64,000 nt of DNA from Amycolatopsis benzoatilytica AK 16/65 (GTDB lineage Bacteria > Actinomycetota > Actinomycetes > Mycobacteriales > Pseudonocardiaceae). Where the stretch lies: contig NZ_KB912942.1 in the NCBI RefSeq assembly GCF_000383915.1, forward strand, positions 2,516,561-2,580,560, in the 5' to 3' direction. Under the pieces are notes generated by a model, which made no database searches, was not told the origin of the DNA, and saw only the letters and a list, made by a program, of their open reading frames with translations. This document shows, in pieces, positions 35,534-44,750 of the stretch (its first letter is position 1; the number at the start of each line of letters is the position of its first letter). A program made the translations under genes and the position numbers.

Positions 35534-36745
35534 TCACTGCTCGGCGACCCGGCCGACCTCGCGCACCGATACCACCTTTTCGTACGCTCGCACTGTTTCC
35601 GACGCGATCCGGTCCCACGAATACCGCGCTTCGACTCGCTCGTGCCCGGCGGTTCCCAGCGCCTCCAGCTCGGCCGGCTCATCGAGCAGCGCCCGCAGTC
35701 GCGCCGAAAGCCGCACCGGGTCGCGCGGTGGTACCAGCCTGCCGGTCACCCCGTCGACGACAGTGTCGGTCAGCCCGCCGACAGCAGTCGCCACCACCGG
35801 CACGCCACAGGCCATCGCCTCCAGCGGGACGATGCCGAACGGCTCGTACCAAGGCGTGCAAAGCACCGTGTCCGCCGAGCGCAGCAAGGCCGGCATGTCC
35901 GCACGGCTCACCTGCCCGACCAGCTGCACGCGGTCGGCGACCCCCAGCCGGGCGGCGAGTTTCCGCAGCCGCCGCGCTTCCGGATCGCCGGACAGCGCCC
36001 CGGAGGCTGGACCGCCGGCGATCACCAACTCGGTGTCCGGGACCAGCGGCAGCGCGGCGATCGCGAGGTCGAACCCCTTGCGCGGCACCAGCCTGCCCAC
36101 CGACACCAGCCGCCGACGGGCGGATCGGGAGGCCACTGGCCCGTCGATGCCGAACCGGCTGAGATCCACCCCGCACGGCACCACCGAGACTCGCCGCCGC
36201 GGCACGCCCTGGCGGACCAGCTCGAACACCTCGTCGGAACATGTCGCGACGATGCGATCAGCTTGCCGGCCGACCATCCGTTCCAGCCGGATCCGGTCCG
36301 GCGGACTGGTGTCGGCGCTGCCTTGGTGCCGTCGCTTCACAACGCCGAGCGCGTGGAACGTCTGCACCGCCGGGACGCCGGTCTCCCTCGCGGCGAGCGC
36401 GGTCGCGACCCCGGACATCCAGAAATGCGCGTGTGCCAGGTCCGGCGGATTCTCGGTCCACCGATCGCGCAGCCAGCTGCCGAACTCGCCCATGTGCGGC
36501 AGCAGCTCGTCCTTCGGCAGCCGCCGTGCCGGTCCGGCCGGCACGTGCACGACCCGGTAGCCGCCCGGCGCATCCACGGTGGCCGGTGCGGACCGGTCGT
36601 CGCGTCGCGTGTAGACAGTGACGTCGTGGCCGCCGCGGCTCAGCGCGGCGGACAGTTCGGCCACATGGACATTCTGACCGCCTGCGTCTTCCTCGCCGAG
36701 CGCGGCGAGCGGGCTGGCGTGCTCGGACACCATCGCGACCTTCAT
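35534..36745 (-). CDS. Glycosyltransferase family 4 (GT-B)
   Basis: A 403-residue GT-B enzyme like the GT4 sugar transferases of actinomycetes. Visible are [18 protein letters not shown] at the N-terminus, a central [16 protein letters not shown] and the donor-binding [20 protein letters not shown] with the E-x7-E pair. No membrane segment is visible. It overlaps the upstream glycosyltransferase gene by ATGA and is probably expressed with it. Confidence 0.9.
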   Translation of the reverse strand: MKVAMVSEHASPLAALGEEDAGGQNVHVAELSAALSRGGHDVTVYTRRDDRSAPATVDAPGGYRVVHVPAGPARRLPKDELLPHMGEFGSWLRDRWTENPPDLAHAHFWMSGVATALAARETGVPAVQTFHALGVVKRRHQGSADTSPPDRIRLERMVGRQADRIVATCSDEVFELVRQGVPRRRVSVVPCGVDLSRFGIDGPVASRSARRRLVSVGRLVPRKGFDLAIAALPLVPDTELVIAGGPASGALSGDPEARRLRKLAARLGVADRVQLVGQVSRADMPALLRSADTVLCTPWYEPFGIVPLEAMACGVPVVATAVGGLTDTVVDGVTGRLVPPRDPVRLSARLRALLDEPAELEALGTAGHERVEARYSWDRIASETVRAYEKVVSVREVGRVAEQ

Positions 36746-37680
36746 CGGGCCGCTCCTTCCACTGCCGGGGCGGTTTCGGTCAGCAGCCGGTCCCAGCGCG
36801 CCAGGAAGGCATCAAGCCCGAAGTGCGCCAGCGCGTGCTCTCGGGCCGCCTTCCCGGCGAGCACGGCGAAGTCCGGCTCGTGCACCAATTCCCGGAACCG
36901 GCGGGCCAGCACTTCGATATCGGCCGACACCACGCCCGCCTCCGGCGGCACCGCGCCGGGCGCGGCGGTCGAGGCCACCGCGACGACCGGCATGCCCAGG
37001 AGCATCGCTTCCAGCAGCGACAATCCGAGCGACGTCCACCGCGCGGTGTGCAGATACACCCGGTGCCGGGCGAGCTCGTCGTACAGCCGCGGCGGCGGCA
37101 CGTCCCCCTGCCCGCCGGGCAGGCCGGCCGTCCCCATTCCGAACAGCCGCACCGGCGCGATCTCCCGGAACGCGGGCAGCAAGTCCGCCCCGGTCACCCT
37201 CTCCCGCCGCCGCGGCTCGTTGATCATCGCGGCGCCCGCGGGCAGCTCGCCGGTGTAGCGCTCACCCGGGTCCGGGATGCCGTGCGGGACGACGGTGACC
37301 GGTGCGATCCCGTTGTCCCACATCAGCGCGTTGTACGAGGTGACGTGGACGATCGGGATCGCGTCCTGTCCGGCCATCGGGTGCCGGGACACCGCCGCGC
37401 CGTGCCGCGGCGCGTTGTGTTCCAGGTAGATCTGGGGCACCCGGGTGCCGAGCTGCGCCCCGACGAACGCCGCTTCCTCGACGCGCTGCAGCACGACCAC
37501 GTCCGGCTGGGCGTCCGCTAGCCGGTCCAGCGGAACCTCGGTCACGGCCGGCCACTGCCGCCCGGCCCGGCCCAGGCCCCACGGGGCGCCCTCCGGGCTC
37601 GCCGGGACGAAATACTCGTGGCCGCCGCGTACGAACGCGTCGGTCCACGAACCGTGGACGTGCCAAAGCAGAATCCTCAT
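36742..37680 (-). CDS. Glycosyltransferase, GT4-like
   Basis: A 312-residue GT-B type protein, shorter than usual. It opens [22 protein letters not shown]. The C-terminal half has [23 protein letters not shown] as the donor-binding segment. The sugar and acceptor are unknown. The ATG has no ribosome-binding site and lies nine bases after a GGCTAA box. It is the first gene of a two-gene unit. Confidence 0.82.
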   Translation of the reverse strand: MRILLWHVHGSWTDAFVRGGHEYFVPASPEGAPWGLGRAGRQWPAVTEVPLDRLADAQPDVVVLQRVEEAAFVGAQLGTRVPQIYLEHNAPRHGAAVSRHPMAGQDAIPIVHVTSYNALMWDNGIAPVTVVPHGIPDPGERYTGELPAGAAMINEPRRRERVTGADLLPAFREIAPVRLFGMGTAGLPGGQGDVPPPRLYDELARHRVYLHTARWTSLGLSLLEAMLLGMPVVAVASTAAPGAVPPEAGVVSADIEVLARRFRELVHEPDFAVLAGKAAREHALAHFGLDAFLARWDRLLTETAPAVEGAAR

Positions 37681-37689
37681 GCGACTCGA

Positions 37690-37714
37690 TTAGCCGACGC
37701 ATCCGAGGTTAAAC
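37690..37714 (-). promoter_or_regulatory. SigF-type promoter, variant -10, for the GT pair
   Basis: On the minus strand GTTT (37711-37714), 15 bases, GGCTAA (37690-37695). The -10 differs from GGGTAN at one of its first five bases, but the spacing and the nine-base distance to the ATG match the other sites. Confidence 0.5.
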
Positions 37715-37738
37715 ACCGCGCCGCACTGGGTACACCGC

Positions 37739-37915
37739 TCAGTTCTCGCCGCGGAAATTCTCGCCCAGCCGCGGATGCCCGCGCCGCGACCGGCCTTCCT
37801 CGTCCTCCAGCTCGCTCTTCGGCTCGGGCCGCCGAGGCGGGCGTTCCTCGTCGTTGTCGATCTGGGTGCGCCGCGGGTTCGCGGTCTGCTCCTGATCCGG
37901 GTGCCGCTCGGTCAT
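37739..37915 (-). CDS. Small acidic/basic hydrophilic protein (58 aa)
   Basis: A 58-residue protein with no hydrophobic residues in runs and many Arg, Glu, Asp and Pro (EERPPRRPEPKSELEDEEG). It is probably disordered. It starts at ATG 37915 in an ATGA overlap with the alcohol dehydrogenase stop, which argues that it is a real coupled gene. No family is recognised. Confidence 0.7.
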   Translation of the reverse strand: MTERHPDQEQTANPRRTQIDNDEERPPRRPEPKSELEDEEGRSRRGHPRLGENFRGEN

Positions 37916-39123
37916 GCCGCCTCCAGCACTGTCTTGAGCCAGCCTTCTTCTCGCCGGTCGAACGATTCGTACGCTTCGATCACGGCGGCCGGCTCTGGCC
38001 TGCGGGTGATGAACGCGGTCGGGTCGACCACGTCAGTGCGCACCAGGTCCAGCAACTCCGGCAGGTAACGCCGGTGGTTGCAGTTGCCCATGTGCACGGT
38101 CAGGTTCTTGTTCATCGCTGTCCCAAACGGGAAGCCTTCGAAGCCGGGCGGGTAGACCCCGATCACGCCGATGCTGCCCGCCTTAGCGACGGAGTCCACC
38201 GCCCAGCGCGCCGCCTGGCTGGGCGCGTCGCCAGGCACCCACAGGTCGCCGTCCGGCGAGGCGTCGGGCGCGACCGCGGCGCGCTCGCGGTCGAACTGTT
38301 CCGCCTGCTCCCGCGCCGCTTCCGCGGCCGGACCGGACTTGGGTCGCTCGGCGTCCACGCCGACCGCGTCGATCACCCGGTCCACGCCGATCCCGCCGGT
38401 CAGCTCCCGAACGAGGGCGACCGGGTCTTCCCGGTTGAAGTCGACGGTCTCGGCATTCTGCTCGCGCGCCTTGTCCAGCCGGGACTCGATGCCGTCCACG
38501 ACGAAGACCCGGCCCGCGCCCTGCCGTTTCGCCGAGGCGATCGCGAACTGGCCGACCACGCCCGCGCCGAGCACGAGCACGCTGTCGCCCCGGCTGACCT
38601 CGGCCAGCCGAGCGCCGAACCACGCGGTCGGGAAGATGTCCGACAGCAGGATGGCCTGGTCGTCGCTCACCGCGTCCGGGATCCGGACCAGCGACGTCAT
38701 CGCGAACGGGACCCGCGCGTACTCCGCTTGCAGCCCGTCCACCGAGCCGGTGGCTTCCGGGCCGCCGAAGAAGCACGTTCCGGCGGACGGGCCGTTCGGG
38801 TTGGCCCGGTCGCATTGCGCGTAGTAGCCGGCGCGGCAGTACGAGCAGGTGCCGCACCCGATGGTCGACGGGATCACCACCCGGTCGCCGGGGGTGAAGC
38901 CGCGCACCGCGGGTCCGACCTCCTCGACCACGCCCACCGCCTCGTGCCCGAGCACTGTCCCCTCCGCCATGCCGGGCATGGTGCCACGCACCAGGTGCAG
39001 GTCGGTGCCGCAGATCGCGCTGCGTGTGATCCGCACGATCGCGTCGCTCGGTTCGAGGATTTTCGGATCGGGTACCTCGTCGAGCCGGATGTCCCCGGTT
39101 CCGTGCCACACCACAGCCTTCAC
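37912..39123 (-). CDS. Zinc-dependent alcohol dehydrogenase (formaldehyde dehydrogenase-like)
   Basis: A 403-residue medium-chain zinc dehydrogenase. Catalytic zinc ligands are Cys38 (SAICGTDLH) and His60-Glu61 (LGHEAVG). The structural zinc loop is CGTCSYCRAGYYAQC. NAD binds at VLVLGAGVVGQFAI. A long insert (RPKSGPAAEAAREQAEQFD...) before the last domain is like glutathione-independent formaldehyde dehydrogenases. GTG start with AGGAGG upstream. It is divergent from the molybdopterin enzyme, each behind a stress-type promoter. Confidence 0.9.
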   Translation of the reverse strand: MKAVVWHGTGDIRLDEVPDPKILEPSDAIVRITRSAICGTDLHLVRGTMPGMAEGTVLGHEAVGVVEEVGPAVRGFTPGDRVVIPSTIGCGTCSYCRAGYYAQCDRANPNGPSAGTCFFGGPEATGSVDGLQAEYARVPFAMTSLVRIPDAVSDDQAILLSDIFPTAWFGARLAEVSRGDSVLVLGAGVVGQFAIASAKRQGAGRVFVVDGIESRLDKAREQNAETVDFNREDPVALVRELTGGIGVDRVIDAVGVDAERPKSGPAAEAAREQAEQFDRERAAVAPDASPDGDLWVPGDAPSQAARWAVDSVAKAGSIGVIGVYPPGFEGFPFGTAMNKNLTVHMGNCNHRRYLPELLDLVRTDVVDPTAFITRRPEPAAVIEAYESFDRREEGWLKTVLEAA

Positions 39124-39164
39124 AGTTGTCCTCCTGTCGCGGTTCTCGGGCCGTTTCGGGCCGC

Positions 39165-39189
39165 GTACCCCGCGCCTCGCGACCGAAAC
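39165..39189 (-). promoter_or_regulatory. SigF/SigB-type promoter for the alcohol dehydrogenase
   Basis: On the minus strand GTTT (39186-39189), 15 bases, GGGTAC (39165-39170). The -35 boxes of this and the next promoter are four bases apart, back to back. Confidence 0.78.
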
Positions 39190-39193
39190 CCGC

Positions 39194-39218
39194 GTTTGCC
39201 CCGGCCGCGCCCGGGTAT
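39194..39218 (+). promoter_or_regulatory. SigF/SigB-type promoter for the molybdopterin enzyme
   Basis: On the plus strand GTTT (39194-39197), 15 bases, GGGTAT (39213-39218); the GTG start is 30 bases downstream behind an AGGAGG box. Confidence 0.78.
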
Positions 39219-39248
39219 CCGCGTGCATCGACCGGGCTAGGAGGCAGC

Positions 39249-41636
39249 GTGCGGGACGGAATCGCCGAACCATGGGGAACGCGCACGCCGTACGGCGCGG
39301 GCGAAGGCTGGCCGATCCGGGTGGACGAACACCTCGCCGACGGCTTGACCGACGGCGACATCGACCGCTGGGTGCGCACCGCGGCAGTCCTCCACTCCAA
39401 CGGCGACGGCTTGGACATCGCGGTGAAGGACGGCCGGATCGCCGGGGTGCGCGGCCGCGCCGACGACCGCGTCAACCACGGCCGGCTCGACCCGAAAGAC
39501 CTGTTCGGCTGGCAGGCCAACAACGCACCGGACCGGCTGCGCACCCCGCTGGTGCGAGACGACGGCGCGCTCCGCGAAGCCACCTGGGACGAAGCGATGG
39601 ACCGCATCGTGCGCCGCAGCCGCGAACTGCTCGAAACCGACGGGCCCGGTTCGCTCGGGTTCTACACGAGCGGCCAGCTTTTCGCCGAGGAGGACTACAC
39701 GCTGGCCGCGATCGCCCGCGGCGGCCTCGGCACGAACCACCTGGACGGCAACACCCGGCTCTGCACCTCGACCGCGGGCGAGTCGCTCAAGGAAAGCTTC
39801 GGCTGCGACGGGCAACCGTCGTCCTACACCGACGTCGACCACGCCGACGCGATCGCGCTGTTCGGGCACAACGTCGCCGCGACGCAGCCGGTGCTCTGGT
39901 CCCGCATCCTCGACCGGCTCGCCGGGCCCGAACCGCCTCGGCTGCTGTGCGTCGACCCCCGCGAGACCCCGGTCGCGAAGGCAGCCGAGCTGCACCTGGC
40001 ACCGCTGCCAGGCACGAATGTCGCGTTGATGAACGGAATCCTGCACGAGATCGTGGAGAACGGCTGGTGCGACCGGGCGTGGATCCAGAAGCACACCGTG
40101 GGCTACGACGATCTCGCCGCCACCGTCCGCGAGTATCCGCCCGAGCGTGCGGCGGCGATCTGCGGGGTCGGCGCGGACGAGATCCGGGCGGCGGCCCGCC
40201 TGGCCGGGACCGCGGAACGGCTGCTGTGCACCGTCCTGCAGGGCTTTTACCAGTCCCATCAAGCGACCGCGGCCGCGGTGCAGGTCAACAATCTCGTCCT
40301 GCTGCGCGGAATGCTCGGCCGGCCGGGCTGCGGCGTCCTGCAGATGAACGGCCAGCCGACCGCGCAGAACACCCGGGAGTGCGGCGCGGACGGCGACCTC
40401 ACCGGGTTCCGGAACTGGCACAACGACACGCACGTGAGCCAGCTGGCCGAGCTGTGGAACGTGCCGGCCGAGCGGATCCCGCACGACGGCCCGCCGACTC
40501 ACCTGATGAAGATGCTCAGTCTCGCCGAAACCGGCGACCTGCGGTTCTGGTGGATCTCCGCGACCAACCCGGCGGTGTCGCTGCCCGAACTCGCCCGGGT
40601 GCGCCGCATCCTCGGCCAGGACCGGCTGTTCGTCGTGGTGCAGGACGCGTTCCGCACCGAGACCGCCGAATTCGCCGACGTCGTGCTGCCAGCGGCGATG
40701 TGGGGCGAAAAAACCGGGACCTTCACCAACGCCGACCGCACGGTGCACCTGTCCGAGAAAGCGGTGGAGCCGCCCGGGCAAGCACGACCGGACCTGGACA
40801 TCTTCCTCGACTACGCGCGCCGGATGGACCTGCGAGACAACGCCGGGGAGCCGTTCCCGCCGTGGCACGACGCCGAATCGGCGTTCGCCGGCTGGCAACG
40901 AGCGTCCGCCGGCCGACCGTGCGACTACACCGGGCTGTCCTACGAGAAGTTGCGCGTGAAAAGCGGAATCCAGTGGCCGTGCGACGAAGCCCATCCGGAC
41001 GGCACCGAACGCCTTTACCCCGACGGACAGTTCTTCGCCGCTCCGGACTACTGCGAGGACTACGGCAAGGACCTGCACACCGGAAAGCCGCTCGAACCGG
41101 AGGAATACCGCGCGTTCAACCCCCGAGGCCAAGCGATGCTGAAGCCCGCGCGCTACCTGACCCCGCACGAACCGCCCACCGCCGAGCACCCGTTCGCGCT
41201 GATCACCGGACGGACGCTGTATCACTTCCACACCCGCACGAAGACCGGCCGCGCGCCGCAGCTGGAGGACGCCGCCCCGGAAGTCTGGGCGGAACTGTCC
41301 CGGCGGGACGCCGAACGCGCCGGGATCGCCGAAGGCGATCTGGTGGAAATCCGCACCGCCCGCGGCCGGGTGGTGGCCAAAGCGCGCCCGTGCGGCATCC
41401 GCGACGGGGTCCTGTTCCTGCCTTTCCACTACGGGTACTGGGACACCGCCGACCCGACCGGCCACAACGGGCACCGCGCGGCCAACGAGCTGACGGTCAC
41501 CGACTGGGACCCGGTGTCGAAGCAGCCGCTGTTCAAGACCGCCGCGGCCGCCTTGCGGCGGCTGTCCGCCGCCGGAGCGCCGAGCCCGGTCGCCGCGGCC
41601 GGCGGCCGGACGGTCTCCGAGCGCGTCGTCCAGTGA
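39249..41636 (+). CDS. Molybdopterin oxidoreductase lacking the N-terminal Fe-S cysteines
   Basis: A 795-residue protein of the DMSO reductase superfamily. Cys172 in GNTRLCTSTAG is placed as the molybdenum ligand. The middle has QGFYQSHQATAAAVQVNNLVLLRGMLGRPGCG and NPAVSLPE, and the C-terminal molydopterin-binding domain TGRTLYHFHTRTKTGR. At the N-terminus the normal CxxCxxxC and RLCPKG are replaced by VRTAAVLHSNGDGLDIAV and RLDPKD (residues 42-84), so no [4Fe-4S] cluster can form there. Substrate unknown; nitrate or formate would be expected of relatives. Confidence 0.85.
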   Translation: MRDGIAEPWGTRTPYGAGEGWPIRVDEHLADGLTDGDIDRWVRTAAVLHSNGDGLDIAVKDGRIAGVRGRADDRVNHGRLDPKDLFGWQANNAPDRLRTPLVRDDGALREATWDEAMDRIVRRSRELLETDGPGSLGFYTSGQLFAEEDYTLAAIARGGLGTNHLDGNTRLCTSTAGESLKESFGCDGQPSSYTDVDHADAIALFGHNVAATQPVLWSRILDRLAGPEPPRLLCVDPRETPVAKAAELHLAPLPGTNVALMNGILHEIVENGWCDRAWIQKHTVGYDDLAATVREYPPERAAAICGVGADEIRAAARLAGTAERLLCTVLQGFYQSHQATAAAVQVNNLVLLRGMLGRPGCGVLQMNGQPTAQNTRECGADGDLTGFRNWHNDTHVSQLAELWNVPAERIPHDGPPTHLMKMLSLAETGDLRFWWISATNPAVSLPELARVRRILGQDRLFVVVQDAFRTETAEFADVVLPAAMWGEKTGTFTNADRTVHLSEKAVEPPGQARPDLDIFLDYARRMDLRDNAGEPFPPWHDAESAFAGWQRASAGRPCDYTGLSYEKLRVKSGIQWPCDEAHPDGTERLYPDGQFFAAPDYCEDYGKDLHTGKPLEPEEYRAFNPRGQAMLKPARYLTPHEPPTAEHPFALITGRTLYHFHTRTKTGRAPQLEDAAPEVWAELSRRDAERAGIAEGDLVEIRTARGRVVAKARPCGIRDGVLFLPFHYGYWDTADPTGHNGHRAANELTVTDWDPVSKQPLFKTAAAALRRLSAAGAPSPVAAAGGRTVSERVVQ

Positions 41637-41642
41637 CCGGGC

Positions 41643-43673
41643 TCAGAGCAGATCGCGCGGCACGATGCGGTGCCAGTTGCGCGAGACCAGTCGGCGGTCG
41701 CCTTCGTAGCCGTCCAGCTGCGCGTCGATCACGAACTCCTCCGGTGTGCAGCTGACCCGGGTGCGCGTTTCGCTCCGGACGCGCCAGTCGTCCCGTTCGA
41801 ACGTGACCGTCCACGAGGTCTCCGCGGCCGGGGAACAGAAGTCGTCCGCGGTCCAGGTATAGCGCTCGTGCACGTCGCGGGTGATCTCCAGGCCGATGTC
41901 GTCGTAGCGGATGGTGCCGGAGTTCTTCACCACGTCCAGCGCCGAGTGGTACTCGACCAGGTCCCGCGAGACCGTCCACTGCTGCTCCGGGCGGCTCACC
42001 TGGGTGGTCGGCAGCGGCGGCGCGCCCTCGGGCTCGCCGAACGCCGGCGAAGGCATCTCGTCCGGCTCGGCGGTCGGCCGCACCGGAAGGGTCAGCGTGC
42101 TCGCGCCGGTCCGGACGGACAGCGTGACCGGCTCGGGCGGCGGCCACGCGAGCGGCCAGTACGAAGTGGACAGTGCGAGCCGGATCCGGTGCCCGGCCGG
42201 GAACGCCTGCGCCACCCCGTTGAGCTCGAACTCCACGGTGCAGCTCTCGCCCGGGCACAGCGGACGCGGTTCCTCGTGGCCGTCGCGGTGGGTCAGGTTC
42301 AGCAGTCCATACGTCACCCGGGTCGCCCGGCCGTCCGGGGCGACGTCCGAAAGCCGCGCGGCGACCATCGCGACCGGCCGGTCCGCGGACACCACCAGCC
42401 GGACCTTCGGGGCACCGAGGATTTCGCAGCGCTCGGCGAGCGCGTCCGTCTCGAACACGAGCGACCCGCCGTCCTCTTCGCGCTGGTCGTAGGGCAGGTC
42501 GGGCGGTGCACTGTAGGACGCCCACTTGCCGGCGAACTGCCCGACCGACAGCGGCGAGGCCACGTCCAGCGATTCCTCCGGCACGGACTCGCCGGGCCGG
42601 GCGATCCGGTGCCGGGCCAGTGCTCGCACCGAGGGCCGCACGTGCGGCGAGGGCCACGCCGTCTCGCCGACCCATCGCCCCGGACGGTCCTCATAGGACG
42701 TCGACGGCGGGACGCTTTCCTGCATCCAGGTCCGCAGCACCGGACCGTCCATCGCGCCGTTCGCCTCGCCCTTGAGCCAGAAGTCCCACCAGCGGACCAC
42801 TTCCTGCAGATAGCCGATCGCCGGCCCGGGCTCGCCCAGGTGCGGGTACTTGTGCGACCACGGCCCGATCAGCCCGCGGCACGGCACCCGCAGGTGCGCC
42901 AGCAGCCGGGCGACTGCGTTCGAGTACCCGTCGGCCCAGCCGCTGGAGGCGAGCACCGGGCAGCAGACCCGGGAGTAGTCCTCGGAGACCGAGGCGTGCC
43001 GCCAGTACCCGTCGCGCCGCTGATGGCGCAGCCACTGCTCGGCCCAGAGGCTGCATTCTTCGAGCCGTTCCCGCCACATCTCCCGCCAGCGATCCCCCAC
43101 CAGCGCCGGGTCAGGCGGCATCGTCGCTTCGCCGAACATGGTCCCGGATTCGGCGATGTTGTCCGACAGCAGGCAGCCGCCCATGTAGTGCATGTCATCG
43201 GCGAACCGGTCGTCGGTGAACGAGGAGATCACGATCGCACCGAGGCTCGGCGGCTGCCGCGCGGCGGTCTGCAGCGCCGCGAACCCGCCCCACGAAATGC
43301 CCATCATGCCGGTGCGCCCGCTGCACCACGGCCGGTTCGCGATCCACTCCAGCACGTCCTCGGCGTCCCGCTGCTCCTGTTCGAGGTACTCGTCGGCCAG
43401 CACCCCCTCCGATTCCCCGGTGCCCCGCAGGTCGACCCGCACGCAGGCGTACCCGTGCCCGGCCAGATACGGATGGTGGACCGAGTCGCGGACCGAGGTC
43501 AGGTCGCGCTTGCGATAGGGAATGTATTCGAGGATGCCGGGCACCGGCATCGACTCGGACCCGGAGGGCCGCCAGATCCGCGCCGCCAGCCGAGTGCCGT
43601 CCGACACCCGGATGCGGACGTCTTCGTCCTCGATGACCTCGTACGGCAGTGACGAAAGTGCGCGCGTGATCAT
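41643..43673 (-). CDS. CocE/NonD family hydrolase (X-Pro dipeptidyl-peptidase-like)
   Basis: A 676-residue serine hydrolase. The alpha/beta-hydrolase domain has nucleophile Ser127 in GMMGISWGGFAAL. The C-terminal third (from about residue 390) is the jelly-roll X-Pro peptidase C-terminal domain. There is no signal peptide. The ATG at 43673 is nine bases after the stress -10 box; no Shine-Dalgarno is present. It converges on the molybdopterin gene with 6 bases between stops. Substrate: an acyl ester, amide or X-Pro peptide. Confidence 0.85.
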   Translation of the reverse strand: MITRALSSLPYEVIEDEDVRIRVSDGTRLAARIWRPSGSESMPVPGILEYIPYRKRDLTSVRDSVHHPYLAGHGYACVRVDLRGTGESEGVLADEYLEQEQRDAEDVLEWIANRPWCSGRTGMMGISWGGFAALQTAARQPPSLGAIVISSFTDDRFADDMHYMGGCLLSDNIAESGTMFGEATMPPDPALVGDRWREMWRERLEECSLWAEQWLRHQRRDGYWRHASVSEDYSRVCCPVLASSGWADGYSNAVARLLAHLRVPCRGLIGPWSHKYPHLGEPGPAIGYLQEVVRWWDFWLKGEANGAMDGPVLRTWMQESVPPSTSYEDRPGRWVGETAWPSPHVRPSVRALARHRIARPGESVPEESLDVASPLSVGQFAGKWASYSAPPDLPYDQREEDGGSLVFETDALAERCEILGAPKVRLVVSADRPVAMVAARLSDVAPDGRATRVTYGLLNLTHRDGHEEPRPLCPGESCTVEFELNGVAQAFPAGHRIRLALSTSYWPLAWPPPEPVTLSVRTGASTLTLPVRPTAEPDEMPSPAFGEPEGAPPLPTTQVSRPEQQWTVSRDLVEYHSALDVVKNSGTIRYDDIGLEITRDVHERYTWTADDFCSPAAETSWTVTFERDDWRVRSETRTRVSCTPEEFVIDAQLDGYEGDRRLVSRNWHRIVPRDLL

Positions 43674-43682
43674 CTGCGCCGG

Positions 43683-43707
43683 GTACCCTGGCCACTGGTG
43701 CTGAAAC
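43683..43707 (-). promoter_or_regulatory. SigF/SigB-type promoter for the CocE-type hydrolase
   Basis: On the minus strand GTTT (43704-43707), 15 bases, GGGTAC (43683-43688); ATG nine bases further. Confidence 0.75.
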
Positions 43708-43710
43708 GGT

Positions 43711-43736
43711 GTTGCCCGGCGGGTGCGAACGGGTAC
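43711..43736 (+). promoter_or_regulatory. SigF-type promoter for the alpha/beta hydrolase pseudogene
   Basis: On the plus strand GTTG (43711-43714), 16 bases, GGGTAC (43731-43736); ATG nine bases further. Divergent from the CocE promoter. Confidence 0.65.
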
Positions 43737-43745
43737 CCGGGAGAC

Positions 43746-44703
43746 ATGATCAGCATGAAAGCACGGCTGTATCAGGCATATCTGCGCGCGACCGGGCAGA
43801 AACAGTTCTACGACGACGCCCGGGTGCTGCATCAGCGCCTGCACCGGCATCAGCGACCCAGCCAGGCTCGGCCGCCCCGGAACCTGCGCCGGAACTTCGC
43901 CGTCGAACGCCGGGACGTACGGGGCTTTCCGTGCTGGACGGTGCGGCCGCGCACCAGCGCCGGCATGCACGTGTTCCACCTGCACGGCGGCGGGTACGTC
44001 GAGGAGATCGAATCGCACCACTGGCGGTTCGCCGCCGATCTGGTGGGCCGGCTCGGCTGCGCCGTGACGCCGCCGATCTGGTGGGCCGGCTCGGCTGCGC
44101 CGTGACGCCGCCGATCTGGTGGGCCGGCTCGGCTGCGCCGTGACGCTGCCGATCTATCCGCTGGTTCCTCGGCACAGCAACACCGAAACGCTGCCGATGG
44201 TGCAAGCCGCGTTCGATCAGGCCGTCGGTGACGAGACCGCGGTGCTGTCCGGCGATTCCGCCGGTGCCGCGCTCGCGCTGGCGATCGCGCAGCGATTGCG
44301 GGACGAGGGCCGGCCGCAGCCGAAGCAGACGCTCCTGCTCTCGCCGTGGCTGGACGTGACCCTGGAAGATCCGATCTCGGTGGTGCTGGACGAGCACGAC
44401 CCGATGCTCGGCATCACCGGCCTGCGGGAAGCGGGGCGGATGTACGCCGAAGGCACCGATCCGCACGATCCGCGGATCAGCCCGTTGTACGCGAACTTGG
44501 CCGGGCTCGGGCCGTTCAGCCTGTTCATCGGGACACGCGACGTGCTGCTCCCGGATGCCCGCCGGTTCGCCGGCCGGGCCAGGGACGCGGGGATCGACGT
44601 GGATTACGCCGAGTACCCGGGAATGTTCCACAACTGGATGATGCAGCGGATTCCGGAGGGGCGGCAGGCGCGAAACCACCTGGAGCGGATTCCGCGGCGG
44701 TAA
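43746..44703 (+). pseudogene. Alpha/beta hydrolase (HSL type) broken by tandem repeat
   Basis: Both halves of a hormone-sensitive-lipase-type hydrolase are present. The N-terminal half (from ATG 43746) has the oxyanion motif FHLHGGGYVEE. The C-terminal half (to 44703) has the nucleophile in LSGDSAGAALAL, the Asp in GTRDVLLPD and the His in MFHNWMM. Between them a 38-bp unit is present three times instead of once, adding 76 bases and shifting the frame; removing two copies restores one continuous protein. As written, translation stops at 44105. It may be a slippage-switched gene rather than a dead one. Confidence 0.85.
44034..44155 (+). repeat. 38-bp tandem repeat, 3.2 copies
   Basis: Copies at 44034-44071, 44072-44109 and 44110-44147 are identical except for the last base of the third (T for C), followed by 8 bases of a fourth (GCCGATCT). 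The unit begins GCCGATCTGGTGGGCCGG. The unit length is not a multiple of three, so copy number sets the reading frame of the hydrolase gene. Confidence 0.95.
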
Positions 44704-44705
44704 GG

Positions 44706-44745
44706 CCGCTTATTCGCCGCGCCAAACGGCGCGGCGAATAAGCGG
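44706..44745. terminator. 18-bp perfect hairpin, bidirectional terminator
   Basis: Left arm CCGCTTATTCGCCGCGCC, loop AAAC, right arm the exact complement. It lies directly after the hydrolase stop and before the stop of the convergent DUF2188 gene. Confidence 0.88.
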
Positions 44746-44750
44746 ACACG

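Noticed and set aside
44034..44155. CRISPR-like array
   Set aside because: The repeats are directly adjacent without spacers and lie in a coding gene.
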